A stretch of DNA of 8,856 nt from Microbacteriaceae bacterium (GCA_009925875.1 RFQD01000047.1:1-8856); one strand, 5' to 3'; numbered from the stretch's first letter, positions 1 through 6,693 are shown. Program-made: numbers and translations. The notes: generated from the sequence alone by a model not told the origin.

Positions 1-934
1 GTGTTGTCAACGCCGCGCGAAACCCCTCTTCGTGCGTTCCACCCTCGTGCGTGTTGATGGTGTTTGCATACGTGTGAACACTCTCGGTATAGGCGGTCGT
101 CCACTGCATCGCCACTTCAAGGGCAATTTTTCGATCCGTGTCTTCCGACTCGAAAGAGATGATTTCGTCGTGCACGATATCCGTCTTTTTCGCGGAATTG
201 AGATATTCGACGTAATCAACCAGTCCATTGGAGTACAGGTATTCAATTCCGGTCGACTGATCCGGGGATGCGGTCGGTCGCTCATCCTTCAACGAAATAG
301 CAAGGCCTTTGTTGAGGAAGGTCATTTGCTGAAAACGTTGGCGCAAAGTTTCAAAGTTAAAGTCAACCGTTTCAAAGATTTCCGCGTTGGGTCGAAATGT
401 GATTGTCGTTCCAGTCCGATCTGAAGGTCCCCCTTGTGCCAGCGGTGCAGCGGGAACGCCGTCGTCGTAATGTTGCGTCCATACAAAGCCCTGGCGATGG
501 ACTTCGACGTCGAGCGTGTGTGAGAGAGCATTGACAACCGAGCTACCCACACCATGAAGTCCACCGGATACCGCATAGCCCCCGCCGCCAAATTTGCCAC
601 CCGCGTGCAGAATGGTCAGCACGACCTCAACGGTTGATTTCTTCTCAACCGGATGCTCATCCACGGGGATTCCGCGACCGTTATCGATGACCCGGAGAGC
701 ACCATCCGCCAAAATAGTGATGTCGATTCGGTCGCAATATCCCGCAAGTGCCTCATCAACGGAGTTGTCGACAATTTCGTAAACCAAGTGATGGAGTCCG
801 CGCTCGCCTGTGGATCCGATGTACATACCCGGGCGCTTACGAACAGCTTCCAAGCCCTCCAAGACCTGAATGTCATTCGCGCCGTACTCTGAAGGTTCGG
901 ACGGCGAGGGGGAGAGATTGCGCGACTCAGAAAT
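1..934 (-). CDS. gyrB: DNA gyrase subunit B (N-terminal part; C-terminus off the left edge)
   Basis: GyrB is the ATPase subunit of DNA gyrase, which introduces negative supercoils in an A2B2 complex with GyrA. About 311 residues are visible and I read the frame through without a break. The GHKL ATPase fold is clear: [18 protein letters not shown] (about 24-41), [10 protein letters not shown] with catalytic E53 and Mg-binding N57, DNGRGIP (84-90), and the ATP-lid glycines GGKFGGGGY (112-120) followed by SGGLHGVG (123-130). The visible end ([16 protein letters not shown], about 295-310) is the start of the transducer domain; the QTK loop, Toprim domain and tail are outside the window. The start is unusual: no ATG, GTG or TTG lies in frame between the upstream TGA and the conserved region. 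I chose ATT at 932-934, with GGGAG (942-946) 7 nt upstream; ATC at 935-937 is the alternative. Family assignment is certain; the exact start is inferred. Confidence 0.96.
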   Translation of the reverse strand, partial: MSESRNLSPSPSEPSEYGANDIQVLEGLEAVRKRPGMYIGSTGERGLHHLVYEIVDNSVDEALAGYCDRIDITILADGALRVIDNGRGIPVDEHPVEKKSTVEVVLTILHAGGKFGGGGYAVSGGLHGVGSSVVNALSHTLDVEVHRQGFVWTQHYDDGVPAAPLAQGGPSDRTGTTITFRPNAEIFETVDFNFETLRQRFQQMTFLNKGLAISLKDERPTASPDQSTGIEYLYSNGLVDYVEYLNSAKKTDIVHDEIISFESEDTDRKIALEVAMQWTTAYTESVHTYANTINTHEGGTHEEGFRAALTT

Positions 935-1048
935 GATGTGGCTCCCAACGACGAGACTGCACCGTGATTCTACTCGCGGTAGGCCTTTTCAAACCGAGAA
1001 ATCGCGTTCTGAGCCCGTTTTTTTATGCCGGCGGGTGTTTTTGTCTCC
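935..1048 (-). promoter_or_regulatory. dciA-gyrB intergenic region with candidate gyrB promoter and Shine-Dalgarno
   Basis: Reading the minus strand, this 114-nt gap contains a TAGAAT -10-like hexamer (967-972). A TTGAAA lies upstream of it, but with only 14 nt between the two, so the -35 is poor. A GGGAG ribosome-binding site lies at 942-946. Transcription from the TAGAAT would give a leader of roughly 25 nt. I see no convincing terminator after dciA, so read-through from dnaN-recF-dciA is also possible. Supercoiling-sensitive gyrB promoters are known in other bacteria; nothing here proves such control. Confidence 0.35.
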
Positions 1049-1531
1049 TCAGCCGTAGGTATCGCGCACGCCACGCCCTGGAATGGCTCTCGGACCGTGT
1101 TTCCATGAGGGGGTGTTGGGTCCAACAAATGTGATTTTGGTCAATCCCGCGTCGGGGTGAGCGAGAATAAGTCGCGAAAGAAAATCTGATGCGATAAAGG
1201 TCAGCTGTGTAGACCACGCAGTCGACGCGCACCTGACCGTGAGAATCCCGGATTCGAATTGTTCAATCTGAGTATTTGCGGCCGTGTCCGGTCCGACGAG
1301 ACGTGGCCAGTCCGCAACCAGAGCAGCCTGCGCAAGGGATTCATCCCAACCCAAATTCTCAGTAACGTTCGAAACGGCCGTGAATAGCTGAACTGGATCG
1401 CGTCCCGCGGAAAACGGCTCCACACCGAGGGCAACCGATCGGGGCTTACGCTTCTTGGGCTTACTCGGTGAGCCTGTCCAGAGCGCTTTCAGTGTGAGGT
1501 AGAAGGCATCTGACAATAGCTGAGCTGTCAC
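1049..1531 (-). CDS. dciA: DciA-type protein (DUF721), probable DnaB helicase loader/operator
   Basis: This 160-residue protein belongs to DUF721, now called DciA, which interacts with replicative helicase DnaB and is thought to load it in bacteria lacking DnaC/DnaI. After a basic, probably disordered N-terminus (KPKKRKPRS, about 24-32) the domain runs from GRDP (43-46) through the GWDE helix (61-64) and DWPRLVG (74-80) to LTVRCASTAWSTQL (97-110). It ends in the actinobacterial PSWKHG (141-146) and RGVRDTYG (153-160) signatures. The GTG start overlaps the recF stop (GTGA, 1528-1531) and has GGAG (1537-1540) 5 nt upstream, implying translational coupling. Its place between recF and gyrB is standard for actinobacteria. 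Helicase loading is a family-level inference. Confidence 0.88.
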   Translation of the reverse strand: MTAQLLSDAFYLTLKALWTGSPSKPKKRKPRSVALGVEPFSAGRDPVQLFTAVSNVTENLGWDESLAQAALVADWPRLVGPDTAANTQIEQFESGILTVRCASTAWSTQLTFIASDFLSRLILAHPDAGLTKITFVGPNTPSWKHGPRAIPGRGVRDTYG

Positions 1532-2658
1532 GTCAGCTCCGCTTTCTCAACGATTCCCCGTGAAACGGTGAAAGAGGCCCGGATGTCCAGCGGCGGGATG
1601 TCGTCTTTCACAGCCGCCGTGACGAGAATTTGCTCGAAGCTCGACAGTGAGGCGGCAAGGTTGTGGCGTCGGTGCACATCTAATTCTGCAAACACGTCGT
1701 CGAGAATAACAATGGGGTCGCCCAAGGCGTCATGGCGAAACAATTCGGCCGTAGCAAGTTTGAGTGCTAGGGCGTAAGACCAGGTTTCCCCTTGGCTGGC
1801 ATACCCTTTCACGGGTAATGAATTTAACTCAAAGTCAACATCGTCACGATGCGGCCCGACACTGGTCATCCCACGATCCAAATCGTCCTCAAGGGCGGCA
1901 ATCATGGCCACGGTGAATTTGTCGGCAATGAGATCCCGTGAGGCATCTGCGTGAACGTTTTCCATTACGCGCGACCTCATCGTCAAGGTAATCGGATGTT
2001 CTGAGCCGACAATATTCCTGTATGCCGTGACGACGGGTTCGTGAAGAGCGCTGATTCCCGCCTGTCGAGCAAAGAGGATCTCGGTACCAAGAGAAACGAT
2101 TTTTTCATCCCATATGGCGAGCGTAGAAAGGTCGCGTTGGGCCCGAGGAACAGAGCGTAATGACTTGAGTAAAGAGTTCCGCTGTTTGAGCACGCGCTCG
2201 TAATCAGAAATAACTGCTGAAAGGCGCGGCCACAGTACGGAGATGACGTCGTCGATAAAGCCACGTCTTTCATCCGGGTCGTCCCGGATAATCCTCAGGT
2301 CTTCTGGCGAAAAAATCACCGCGTGGAGATAACGAGGAAGGTCGCGCACGCGGATTGGGTGACCATTTGCACGGGCCCGATTTGACCCGTTACGTTCCAA
2401 GGAAATATCGACCGTCATCGTGCGATCTTGGTGAGTCAGTTCGGCCGCCACAACGGATGTCGTCGCGTGTTGATTAATGAGGGCAGCTGACTGATGTGTT
2501 CGATGGGAGGAACCAAACGCGAGCACATGAATAGCCTCTACAACGTTGGTTTTTCCCTGGCCATTGGGCCCGATAAAAAGCGTCACCCCCGGCGAAAAAT
2601 GGATGTCGCTAGATACGTGATTGCGATATTCCGCGAGCCGGAGTCGCGTGATGTGCAT
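1528..2658 (-). CDS. recF: DNA replication and repair protein RecF
   Basis: RecF is an SMC/ABC-like ATPase that works with RecO and RecR to load RecA at single-strand gaps. The 376-residue length is normal for the family. Visible motifs are Walker A GPNGQGKT (30-37) followed by NVVEAIHVLAFGSSHRT, FSPEDLRIIRDDP (116-128), DYERVLKQRNSLLK (152-165), SVGPHRDD (266-273), the ABC signature region GYASQGE (285-291), and Walker B IVILDDVFAELD (316-327). The ATG at 2656-2658 gives the expected N-terminus MHITRLRLAEYRNH and has a short GAGG a few nt upstream. It lies 9 nt after the dnaN stop and its own stop overlaps the dciA start, so it is almost certainly cotranscribed with dnaN. Confidence 0.96.
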   Translation of the reverse strand: MHITRLRLAEYRNHVSSDIHFSPGVTLFIGPNGQGKTNVVEAIHVLAFGSSHRTHQSAALINQHATTSVVAAELTHQDRTMTVDISLERNGSNRARANGHPIRVRDLPRYLHAVIFSPEDLRIIRDDPDERRGFIDDVISVLWPRLSAVISDYERVLKQRNSLLKSLRSVPRAQRDLSTLAIWDEKIVSLGTEILFARQAGISALHEPVVTAYRNIVGSEHPITLTMRSRVMENVHADASRDLIADKFTVAMIAALEDDLDRGMTSVGPHRDDVDFELNSLPVKGYASQGETWSYALALKLATAELFRHDALGDPIVILDDVFAELDVHRRHNLAASLSSFEQILVTAAVKDDIPPLDIRASFTVSRGIVEKAELT

Positions 2659-2667
2659 ACGACCTCG

Positions 2668-3810
2668 TTAGCGGAGAAGAAGATTGGGTTGCAGCAAGTA
2701 GCGGAAAGATGACTCGTGCTCCCCGTCTTTTGAGGTCTGACTTGTGATGAGAACAGGACCAGGCTTACTGGGGTTATCTCCATTATTAAAGCCCAAGCGA
2801 GTGAATTCCGAATGAACGGCAGTCAGACCGTCGAGAAGAAGGTCGGGCTTAAGCGACACCGTCGGCTCGAGACCGGATATGACCGCATCAATTGTTTCGG
2901 AGGCTTGGGCTTGATCGCCGCCAATCGCTTCCAGCGTGATGGTGTTGTCTCTGAGGATGTACTTGAGAGCTGCCTCCCGTTCAACAACAAGTTTCACTCT
3001 TCGCGTTGCCTCAATAAGGTCTGCAGTGTTCACGACGGCGTAGTTCTCCACCACATCAGGGAACAATCGTCTCACGGGCGGAAAATTTCCCTTAATCAAA
3101 AGCGACGTAACGGTTTTATTGTCCGCCTGAAACGCGATGACTTCGCGATCCTCTTTCGTGGCGAAGGTAATACTGATAGTCGGAGCCGATCCAAAGGTCT
3201 TACCAATCTCCTGCATCGTTCTCGACGGCACCAAAGCGGAATGCTCGATAGGCGTAGCTCCAGCATCCCAGGCCACATCTTTAATGGCCACTCGATACCT
3301 GTCTGTCGCCATCATGCTCAATGTTGTGCCGCTAATTTCCAGTTGTACGCCATTAATAACCGGCATACTGTCTTCTCGGGATGCGGCGACAACCACCTGT
3401 GAAACCGCCGTCGAAAACTCTTCACCCTTGACCAGCCCCGTCGATCCCTCCACCTCAGGAATCGTGGGATATTCGTCTACAGACATACACGGCAATGAGA
3501 ATCGTGAGCTCCCGCAGGTGACGACAACGCGAGAGTCGTTCAGCTCTACCGTGATCGGAGCCTGAGGTAATCGACCGGCGATGTCGTTGAGAAGTCGCCC
3601 CGGAATCAAGACGCGGCCTGGTCTCTCGACGGTGGCAATGACCGTGGTGCGAGAGGACACTTCGAAATCAAACGTAGATAAGACAACGTCCGTTTCATTG
3701 GCCTCGATCAAAACCCCGTTAAGGACGGGGAGAGCGGGTCGCAACGGGAGCAACTTGACCGAGAAGGAAACGGCTTCGCTCAACACATCCTTGTTGACTT
3801 GGAACTTCAC
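2668..3810 (-). CDS. dnaN: DNA polymerase III beta subunit (sliding clamp)
   Basis: DnaN is the ring-shaped sliding clamp that tethers polymerase III and other clamp-binding proteins to DNA. The 380-residue length fits the three-domain fold, roughly 1-125, 128-250 and 253-380. Recognisable family segments are LPLRPALPVLNGVLIEA (21-37), SSRFSLPCMSVDEYPTIP (101-118), ATDRYRVA (168-175), LIKGNFPPVRRLFP (238-251) and the C-terminal YLLQPNLLLR, the actinobacterial form of the clamp end. The start is GTG (3808-3810), with a GAAAGAAG purine stretch about 7 nt upstream. It is the first gene of the leftward dnaN-recF-dciA unit and borders the origin directly. I could not settle on a promoter within the origin. 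Confidence 0.97.
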   Translation of the reverse strand: MKFQVNKDVLSEAVSFSVKLLPLRPALPVLNGVLIEANETDVVLSTFDFEVSSRTTVIATVERPGRVLIPGRLLNDIAGRLPQAPITVELNDSRVVVTCGSSRFSLPCMSVDEYPTIPEVEGSTGLVKGEEFSTAVSQVVVAASREDSMPVINGVQLEISGTTLSMMATDRYRVAIKDVAWDAGATPIEHSALVPSRTMQEIGKTFGSAPTISITFATKEDREVIAFQADNKTVTSLLIKGNFPPVRRLFPDVVENYAVVNTADLIEATRRVKLVVEREAALKYILRDNTITLEAIGGDQAQASETIDAVISGLEPTVSLKPDLLLDGLTAVHSEFTRLGFNNGDNPSKPGPVLITSQTSKDGEHESSFRYLLQPNLLLR

Positions 3811-3910
3811 GGTCTAACTTCTTTCATCATCGTGGGCTCTCATGGTAGTCCTTTCGATGAACCGAGCACCATTTGTCTGGACCTGAGTGTTATCGGCTTG
3901 ATCCTTCTGG

Positions 3911-3931
3911 AAATCTATTTAATATTCTTAA
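3911..3931. other. AT-rich block, candidate DNA unwinding element
   Basis: Only two of 21 bases are G or C, in an otherwise mixed-composition region, and the block directly abuts the left DnaA-box pair. That is the expected place for duplex opening by DnaA. The unwinding role is inferred. Confidence 0.55.
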
Positions 3932-3935
3932 CCTC

Positions 3936-3952
3936 TGTGGATATGTGGATGT
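3936..3952 (-). promoter_or_regulatory. Left DnaA-box pair (minus orientation)
   Basis: TGTGGATAT (3936-3944) and TGTGGATGT (3944-3952) each resemble the TGTGGATAA complement of the DnaA box, with mismatches in the last two positions. They share one base and have an 8-nt period, close enough for side-by-side DnaA binding next to the AT-rich block. They are lower-affinity-type sites by sequence. Confidence 0.65.
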
Positions 3953-4007
3953 CTGGCTCTGATTCTTGCGGGAGTCACGAAACTACACTGCTGTGAGATG
4001 TGCACGA

Positions 4008-4032
4008 GGCCGGGTATGTTGCGCGGCCGGGT
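4008..4032. repeat. GC-rich 8-bp direct repeat in the centre of oriC
   Basis: GGCCGGGT occurs at 4008-4015 and again at 4025-4032, a 17-nt period, between the two DnaA-box clusters. It is the most GC-rich part of the origin. It might be a protein-binding site or a rigid spacer, or it could be chance; no known site is recognised. Confidence 0.4.
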
Positions 4033-4059
4033 CGAACGCGAAGGACCTTGACATGTCGC

Positions 4060-4132
4060 GTATCCACAGATCCGACGGATTAGGACACAAATTCTCTCTC
4101 CAACTCACACATTGTCCACAGATTTTTCCACA
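4060..4132 (+). promoter_or_regulatory. Right DnaA-box cluster (plus orientation)
   Basis: Three sites share the TCCACA core: GTATCCACA (4060-4068), TTGTCCACA (4112-4120) and TTTTCCACA (4124-4132). TTGTCCACA is the form favoured in several actinobacterial origins. The last two have a 12-nt period. Their orientation opposes the left pair, so DnaA would load facing into the GC-rich centre from both sides. Confidence 0.75.
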
Positions 4133-4165
4133 AGCGTTTCCATGTCCAAATAATTCGAGAATCTA

Positions 4166-4185
4166 GTTCGCCGAGATTAGCGAAC
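4166..4185. repeat. Short inverted repeat across the dnaA stop codon
   Basis: GTTCGC (4166-4171) and GCGAAC (4180-4185) form a 6-bp stem with an 8-nt loop containing the dnaA stop. On the dnaA transcript it is followed by a mixed AU-rich stretch rather than a clean U-run, so it is at most a weak terminator or 3'-end structure. Confidence 0.3.
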
Positions 4186-5589
4186 GAATTGCGAGCGCTG
4201 CTTGATGCGTGTGGTCAACTCGGTGACCTGGTTGTAAATCGACCGACGTTCTTTCATTAGCTCGGCGATTTTTTTGCACGCGTGCATGACAGTCGTGTGG
4301 TCTCGGCCACCAAAAAGCTGTCCAATCTTGGGAAGAGACAGATTGGTCATTTCGCGGCATAGATACATCGCAATCTGTCGCGCCGTGGCAATGGCTTGCG
4401 CTCGCGATGTCCCCGTGAGTTCATCCACGGAGAGACGGAAATAGTCAGCGGTTGTGTTCATAATGTCCACCGGCGCAACGACATTATCGTCGTCGAGAGT
4501 TACCAGATCTTTGAGCACGGTTTGCACGAGAGGGAGATCCACGGGCGTCTTGTTCAGATTCGCATACGCCGTGACGCGTATAAGTGTGCCCTCGAGTTCG
4601 CGAATATTGCTCGTTACTTTGCTCGCAATGAATTCGAGAATGTCGTCGGGGACGTCGAGTTTCTCCTTTTCCGCCTTCTTGCGAAGAATGGCAATGCGCG
4701 TCTCTAAGTCGGGAGTTTGCACGTCGGTGAGTAATCCCCATTCGAAACGTGTGCGCATTCGGTCTTCGAACCCCGTAAGACTTTTCGGCGGAACGTCGCT
4801 TGTGATGACAACTTGTTTGTTGTGATCGTGCAGCGTATTGAATGTGTGAAAGAACGCTTCCTGAGTCTCAGCTTTGCCTTGCAGAAACTGGATGTCGTCA
4901 ATGAGCAGGATGTCGATGTTTCTGTAACGGGCCTGAAAAGCCGTACCACGGTTATTAGCGATGGAATTGATGAAGTCGTTCGTGAATTCTTCCGAACTGA
5001 CGTACTTCACGCGGATGGTCGGGTACAGGCTTTTGGCATAGTGGCCGATGGCGTGAAGGAGATGTGTCTTACCCAGACCCGATTCACCGTAGATAAACAG
5101 AGGGTTGTATGCCTTTGCCGGCGCCTCGGCGACTGCGACCGCGGCCGCGTGCGCGAAGCGATTCGATCCTCCGATCACGAAGCTATCGAACGTGTATTTG
5201 GTATTGAGTTGGGAATCGTCTACCGAAGTTCGTGGCCGGGTCGCTTCTTCTGGCAAGGCGGGAGGCAGAAGAGTCTCGACCGGTGAGCCTTCGGCTTCCG
5301 TTCGTTCACTCATCTTTTCGGCGAGCTCGGAATTAACCACGATTGCAAAGGAGGACACTTCGCTATCGGGGCCCAGGGTTCCGATCGCTGCAAAGAGCGG
5401 TCCACGGAGTCTCTGCTCGATCATGCTTCGCGTGAAGTCATTAGGAACTTCGAGATAAATTGTGCCCGCCATCACGCCTCGAGGTTCGATGAGTGTGGCA
5501 AATCCGTACAGGGCGGGTGTCACCGAGGGGTCAACGGACAAACCGAGCAGAATGGCTTTCCACGTACTATCGAGCTCGACCTGCGTCAC
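4177..5589 (-). CDS. dnaA: Chromosomal replication initiator DnaA
   Basis: DnaA is the AAA+ initiator that binds DnaA boxes, opens the origin and recruits the helicase. The 470-residue protein has the normal four parts. Domain I covers about 1-90, and a short variable linker rich in E, P and T covers about 95-130. The AAA+ domain runs from KYTFDSFVIG (131-140) and contains Walker A GESGLGKT (168-175), Walker B LLIDDIQ (228-234), sensor I VVITSD (260-265), the arginine-finger segment with R281 in TRFEWG, and sensor II NIRELEG with R330. The DNA-binding domain carries the signature GGRDHTTVMHA (427-437). The start is GTG (5587-5589) with GGGGG 6 nt upstream, which gives the usual N-terminus. 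It is transcribed toward oriC. DnaA boxes in its promoter suggest autoregulation. Confidence 0.98.
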   Translation of the reverse strand: MTQVELDSTWKAILLGLSVDPSVTPALYGFATLIEPRGVMAGTIYLEVPNDFTRSMIEQRLRGPLFAAIGTLGPDSEVSSFAIVVNSELAEKMSERTEAEGSPVETLLPPALPEEATRPRTSVDDSQLNTKYTFDSFVIGGSNRFAHAAAVAVAEAPAKAYNPLFIYGESGLGKTHLLHAIGHYAKSLYPTIRVKYVSSEEFTNDFINSIANNRGTAFQARYRNIDILLIDDIQFLQGKAETQEAFFHTFNTLHDHNKQVVITSDVPPKSLTGFEDRMRTRFEWGLLTDVQTPDLETRIAILRKKAEKEKLDVPDDILEFIASKVTSNIRELEGTLIRVTAYANLNKTPVDLPLVQTVLKDLVTLDDDNVVAPVDIMNTTADYFRLSVDELTGTSRAQAIATARQIAMYLCREMTNLSLPKIGQLFGGRDHTTVMHACKKIAELMKERRSIYNQVTELTTRIKQRSQFVR

Positions 5590-5687
5590 TGAGTTCCCCC
5601 TAAAACGGTCTTTGGCGCTGCGCGCGAGTGTCGTTTTGACGACAGATTACGAAGGTTATTGACCCGATGACCGGAGCTACAGCCGGG

Positions 5688-5733
5688 TGGGGATAACTTT
5701 CATGACGGTAGCGAGTCCTGTGGATAAATGCAA
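5688..5733 (-). promoter_or_regulatory. Candidate dnaA promoter overlapped by two DnaA boxes
   Basis: On the minus strand, TTGCAT (5728-5733) and TACCGT (5705-5710) are separated by exactly 17 nt, a good sigma-70-type match. The spacer carries a perfect DnaA box, TTATCCACA (5719-5727). A second box with one mismatch, TTATCCCCA (5688-5696), sits at the expected transcription start. The leader before the dnaA GTG would be about 108 nt. The sites are seen; promoter activity and repression by DnaA are inferred. Confidence 0.6.
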
Positions 5734-5760
5734 GATACGTCGTTACCGTTCAGTGTCGGT

Positions 5761-5790
5761 TTGACCGAGTGGCTTCCCACCGCGTACCGT
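5761..5790 (+). promoter_or_regulatory. Candidate rpmH promoter
   Basis: TTGACC (5761-5766) and TACCGT (5785-5790) have an 18-nt spacer. The -10 hexamer is identical to that of the divergent dnaA promoter; the two -35 boxes are back to back, 27 nt apart. The leader to the rpmH ATG would be about 70 nt. The rest of the 5590-5869 gap holds the dnaA leader and the rpmH ribosome-binding site GGAG (5860-5863). Confidence 0.55.
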
Positions 5791-5869
5791 TGAGGAATTG
5801 GCCTGTATTGGGGCCACATGATTTCTGCGGTTCTGTTCAGGGCGAGCCGCACCGCGAACGGAGAACCTC

Positions 5870-6007
5870 ATGAGCAAGCGTACTTTCCAACCCAACAACC
5901 GTCGTCGCGCCAAGGTCCACGGCTTCCGCCTGCGTATGCGTACCCGTGCTGGTCGCGCAATCTTGTCGGCACGTCGCCGCAAGGGCCGCACCGAGCTTTC
6001 CGCGTAA
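5870..6007 (+). CDS. rpmH: 50S ribosomal protein L34
   Basis: L34 is a small, very basic large-subunit protein buried in 23S rRNA. The 45-residue product opens [15 protein letters not shown] and ends in [12 protein letters not shown], an almost textbook actinobacterial L34. The ATG has GGAG (5860-5863) 6 nt upstream. It is the first gene of the rightward cluster, and rnpA starts 8 nt after its stop, as in most bacteria. The gene is too short for many ORF cut-offs and a longer open frame runs over it in another phase, so it is easily missed. Confidence 0.98.
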   Translation: MSKRTFQPNNRRRAKVHGFRLRMRTRAGRAILSARRRKGRTELSA

Positions 6008-6015
6008 ATCAGGTC

Positions 6016-6354
6016 GTGCTCCGTCGGGCACACCGAATCGTCAACCCTCTTGATTACAAGAGGGTTGTTCGTCGTGGCAGACGGCATACGGGGCAGTTCA
6101 TGATTGTCCACGTGAATGCCGCCGCCCAGAGCGATCCCCGGGCTGGGTTTATTGTCTCGAAAATTGTGGGCGGAGCTGCGGTGAGAAATCTCGTCAAGCG
6201 TCGCCTTCGCGCAGCGACAGCCCCCTTGCTACCGTCGGCCTCGGGCGACATCGTTGTCCGCGCACTACCCGCGTCCGCCACCGCAACCTTTGCCGACTTG
6301 CGGAGCGAGCTCGAAGCCCTCCTCTTGCCCTCTCAACCTCAAGGGCGGAGGTGA
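6016..6354 (+). CDS. rnpA: Ribonuclease P protein component
   Basis: RnpA is the protein cofactor of RNase P, which removes 5' leaders from tRNA precursors. With the GTG start at 6016-6018 the protein is 112 residues, normal for the family. It begins with LRRAHRI and DYKRVVRRGRR (13-23), followed by GFIVSKIVGGAAVRNLVKRRLR (44-65), which contains the RNR RNA-binding motif R57-R65. The ribosome-binding site is weak (TCAGG, 3 nt away), so expression may lean on coupling to rpmH. The same frame stays open back to an ATG at 5818 through all of rpmH. I take the GTG because the family N-terminus starts there. A perfect hairpin lies in codons 9-18. The stop is 7 nt before yidD. Confidence 0.94.
   Translation: MLRRAHRIVNPLDYKRVVRRGRRHTGQFMIVHVNAAAQSDPRAGFIVSKIVGGAAVRNLVKRRLRAATAPLLPSASGDIVVRALPASATATFADLRSELEALLLPSQPQGRR
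6042..6067 (+). repeat. Perfect 11-bp hairpin inside the start of rnpA
   Basis: CAACCCTCTTG (6042-6052) and CAAGAGGGTTG (6057-6067) are perfect reverse complements around the 4-nt loop ATTA. The structure begins 34 nt after the rpmH stop and lies within rnpA codons 9-18. It is followed by TTCGTCG rather than a U-run, so it looks more like an mRNA-stabilising, processing or attenuating structure than a complete terminator. It would fit a need for far more L34 than RnpA. Function is inferred. Confidence 0.6.
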
Positions 6355-6361
6355 CGAAACC

Positions 6362-6685
6362 ATGCGCTCGTCTGCGTCGATCGGTTGGCTGCGCGTTGCC
6401 TTGGTGCCACGCAACGCGGGAATTCTCCTTCTCCAGGGATACCGGTTTGCGGTGTCGCCGTTATACGGAGACGTATGCCGCTTCTACCCCTCATGCTCGT
6501 CGTACTCACTCCAAGCCGTGCAAGCACATGGACTCGTTAAGGGATCGTGGCTGACGGCGCGTAGGCTAGTCCGGTGTCATCCGTGGTCACCCGGTGGGAT
6601 CGATGACATTCCGGCGAACACATCGTCGGATACCCACATTACGAAGTTCGGTTTTGTTGTCGTGAACCGTCAGGAAAGGGCATAG
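6362..6685 (+). CDS. yidD: Membrane protein insertion efficiency factor YidD
   Basis: YidD is a small membrane-associated protein thought to help YidC-dependent insertion of membrane proteins. The 107-residue product has an amphipathic N-terminal stretch (PRNAGILLLQGYRFAVSP, 16-33) and the family core: CRFYPSCSSYSLQAVQAHG (39-57), KGSWLTARRLVRCHPW (60-75) and GGIDDIP (78-84), with conserved C39, C45 and C72. The ATG at 6362 is preferred over the longer open frame, which would overlap rnpA; GGAGG (6347-6351) lies 10 nt upstream and overlaps the end of rnpA. The C-terminal tail past residue 84 is variable. yidC starts 8 nt downstream, matching the known rnpA-yidD-yidC order. Confidence 0.94.
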   Translation: MRSSASIGWLRVALVPRNAGILLLQGYRFAVSPLYGDVCRFYPSCSSYSLQAVQAHGLVKGSWLTARRLVRCHPWSPGGIDDIPANTSSDTHITKFGFVVVNRQERA

Positions 6686-6693
6686 CGCTCACC

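Larger units (their letters stand above)
3811..4176. other. oriC: Chromosomal replication origin oriC (dnaA-dnaN intergenic region)
   Basis: This 366-nt non-coding gap between dnaA and dnaN is the usual site of oriC in actinobacteria. It holds one AT-rich block (3911-3931), a pair of DnaA-box-like sites reading TGTGGAT (3936-3952), a GC-rich middle (about 4005-4050), and three boxes reading TCCACA in the other orientation (4060-4132). Gene strands diverge around the wider region, and two parS sites lie within 5 kb. Everything here is seen in the sequence except origin function, which is inferred from position and box clustering. Confidence 0.87.

Noticed and set aside
3714..3730. CCCCGT/ACGGGG stem-loop near the 5' end of dnaN
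   Set aside because: Short 6-bp stem within codons for the conserved PVLNGV motif; not a terminator and too weak to call.
3905..3945. DnaA-trio element between the left box pair and the AT-rich block
   Set aside because: I looked for a run of trinucleotides after the boxes on the minus strand; the phase is not regular enough to claim one.
4150..4185. Rho-independent terminator after dnaA
   Set aside because: The only stem is 6 bp and is not followed by a clean U-run; kept only as a weak inverted repeat.
6254..6361. Upstream extension of yidD from an ATG inside rnpA
   Set aside because: The extension is not like YidD N-termini and overlaps rnpA by 101 nt; the ATG at 6362 gives the normal protein length and has a GGAGG upstream.
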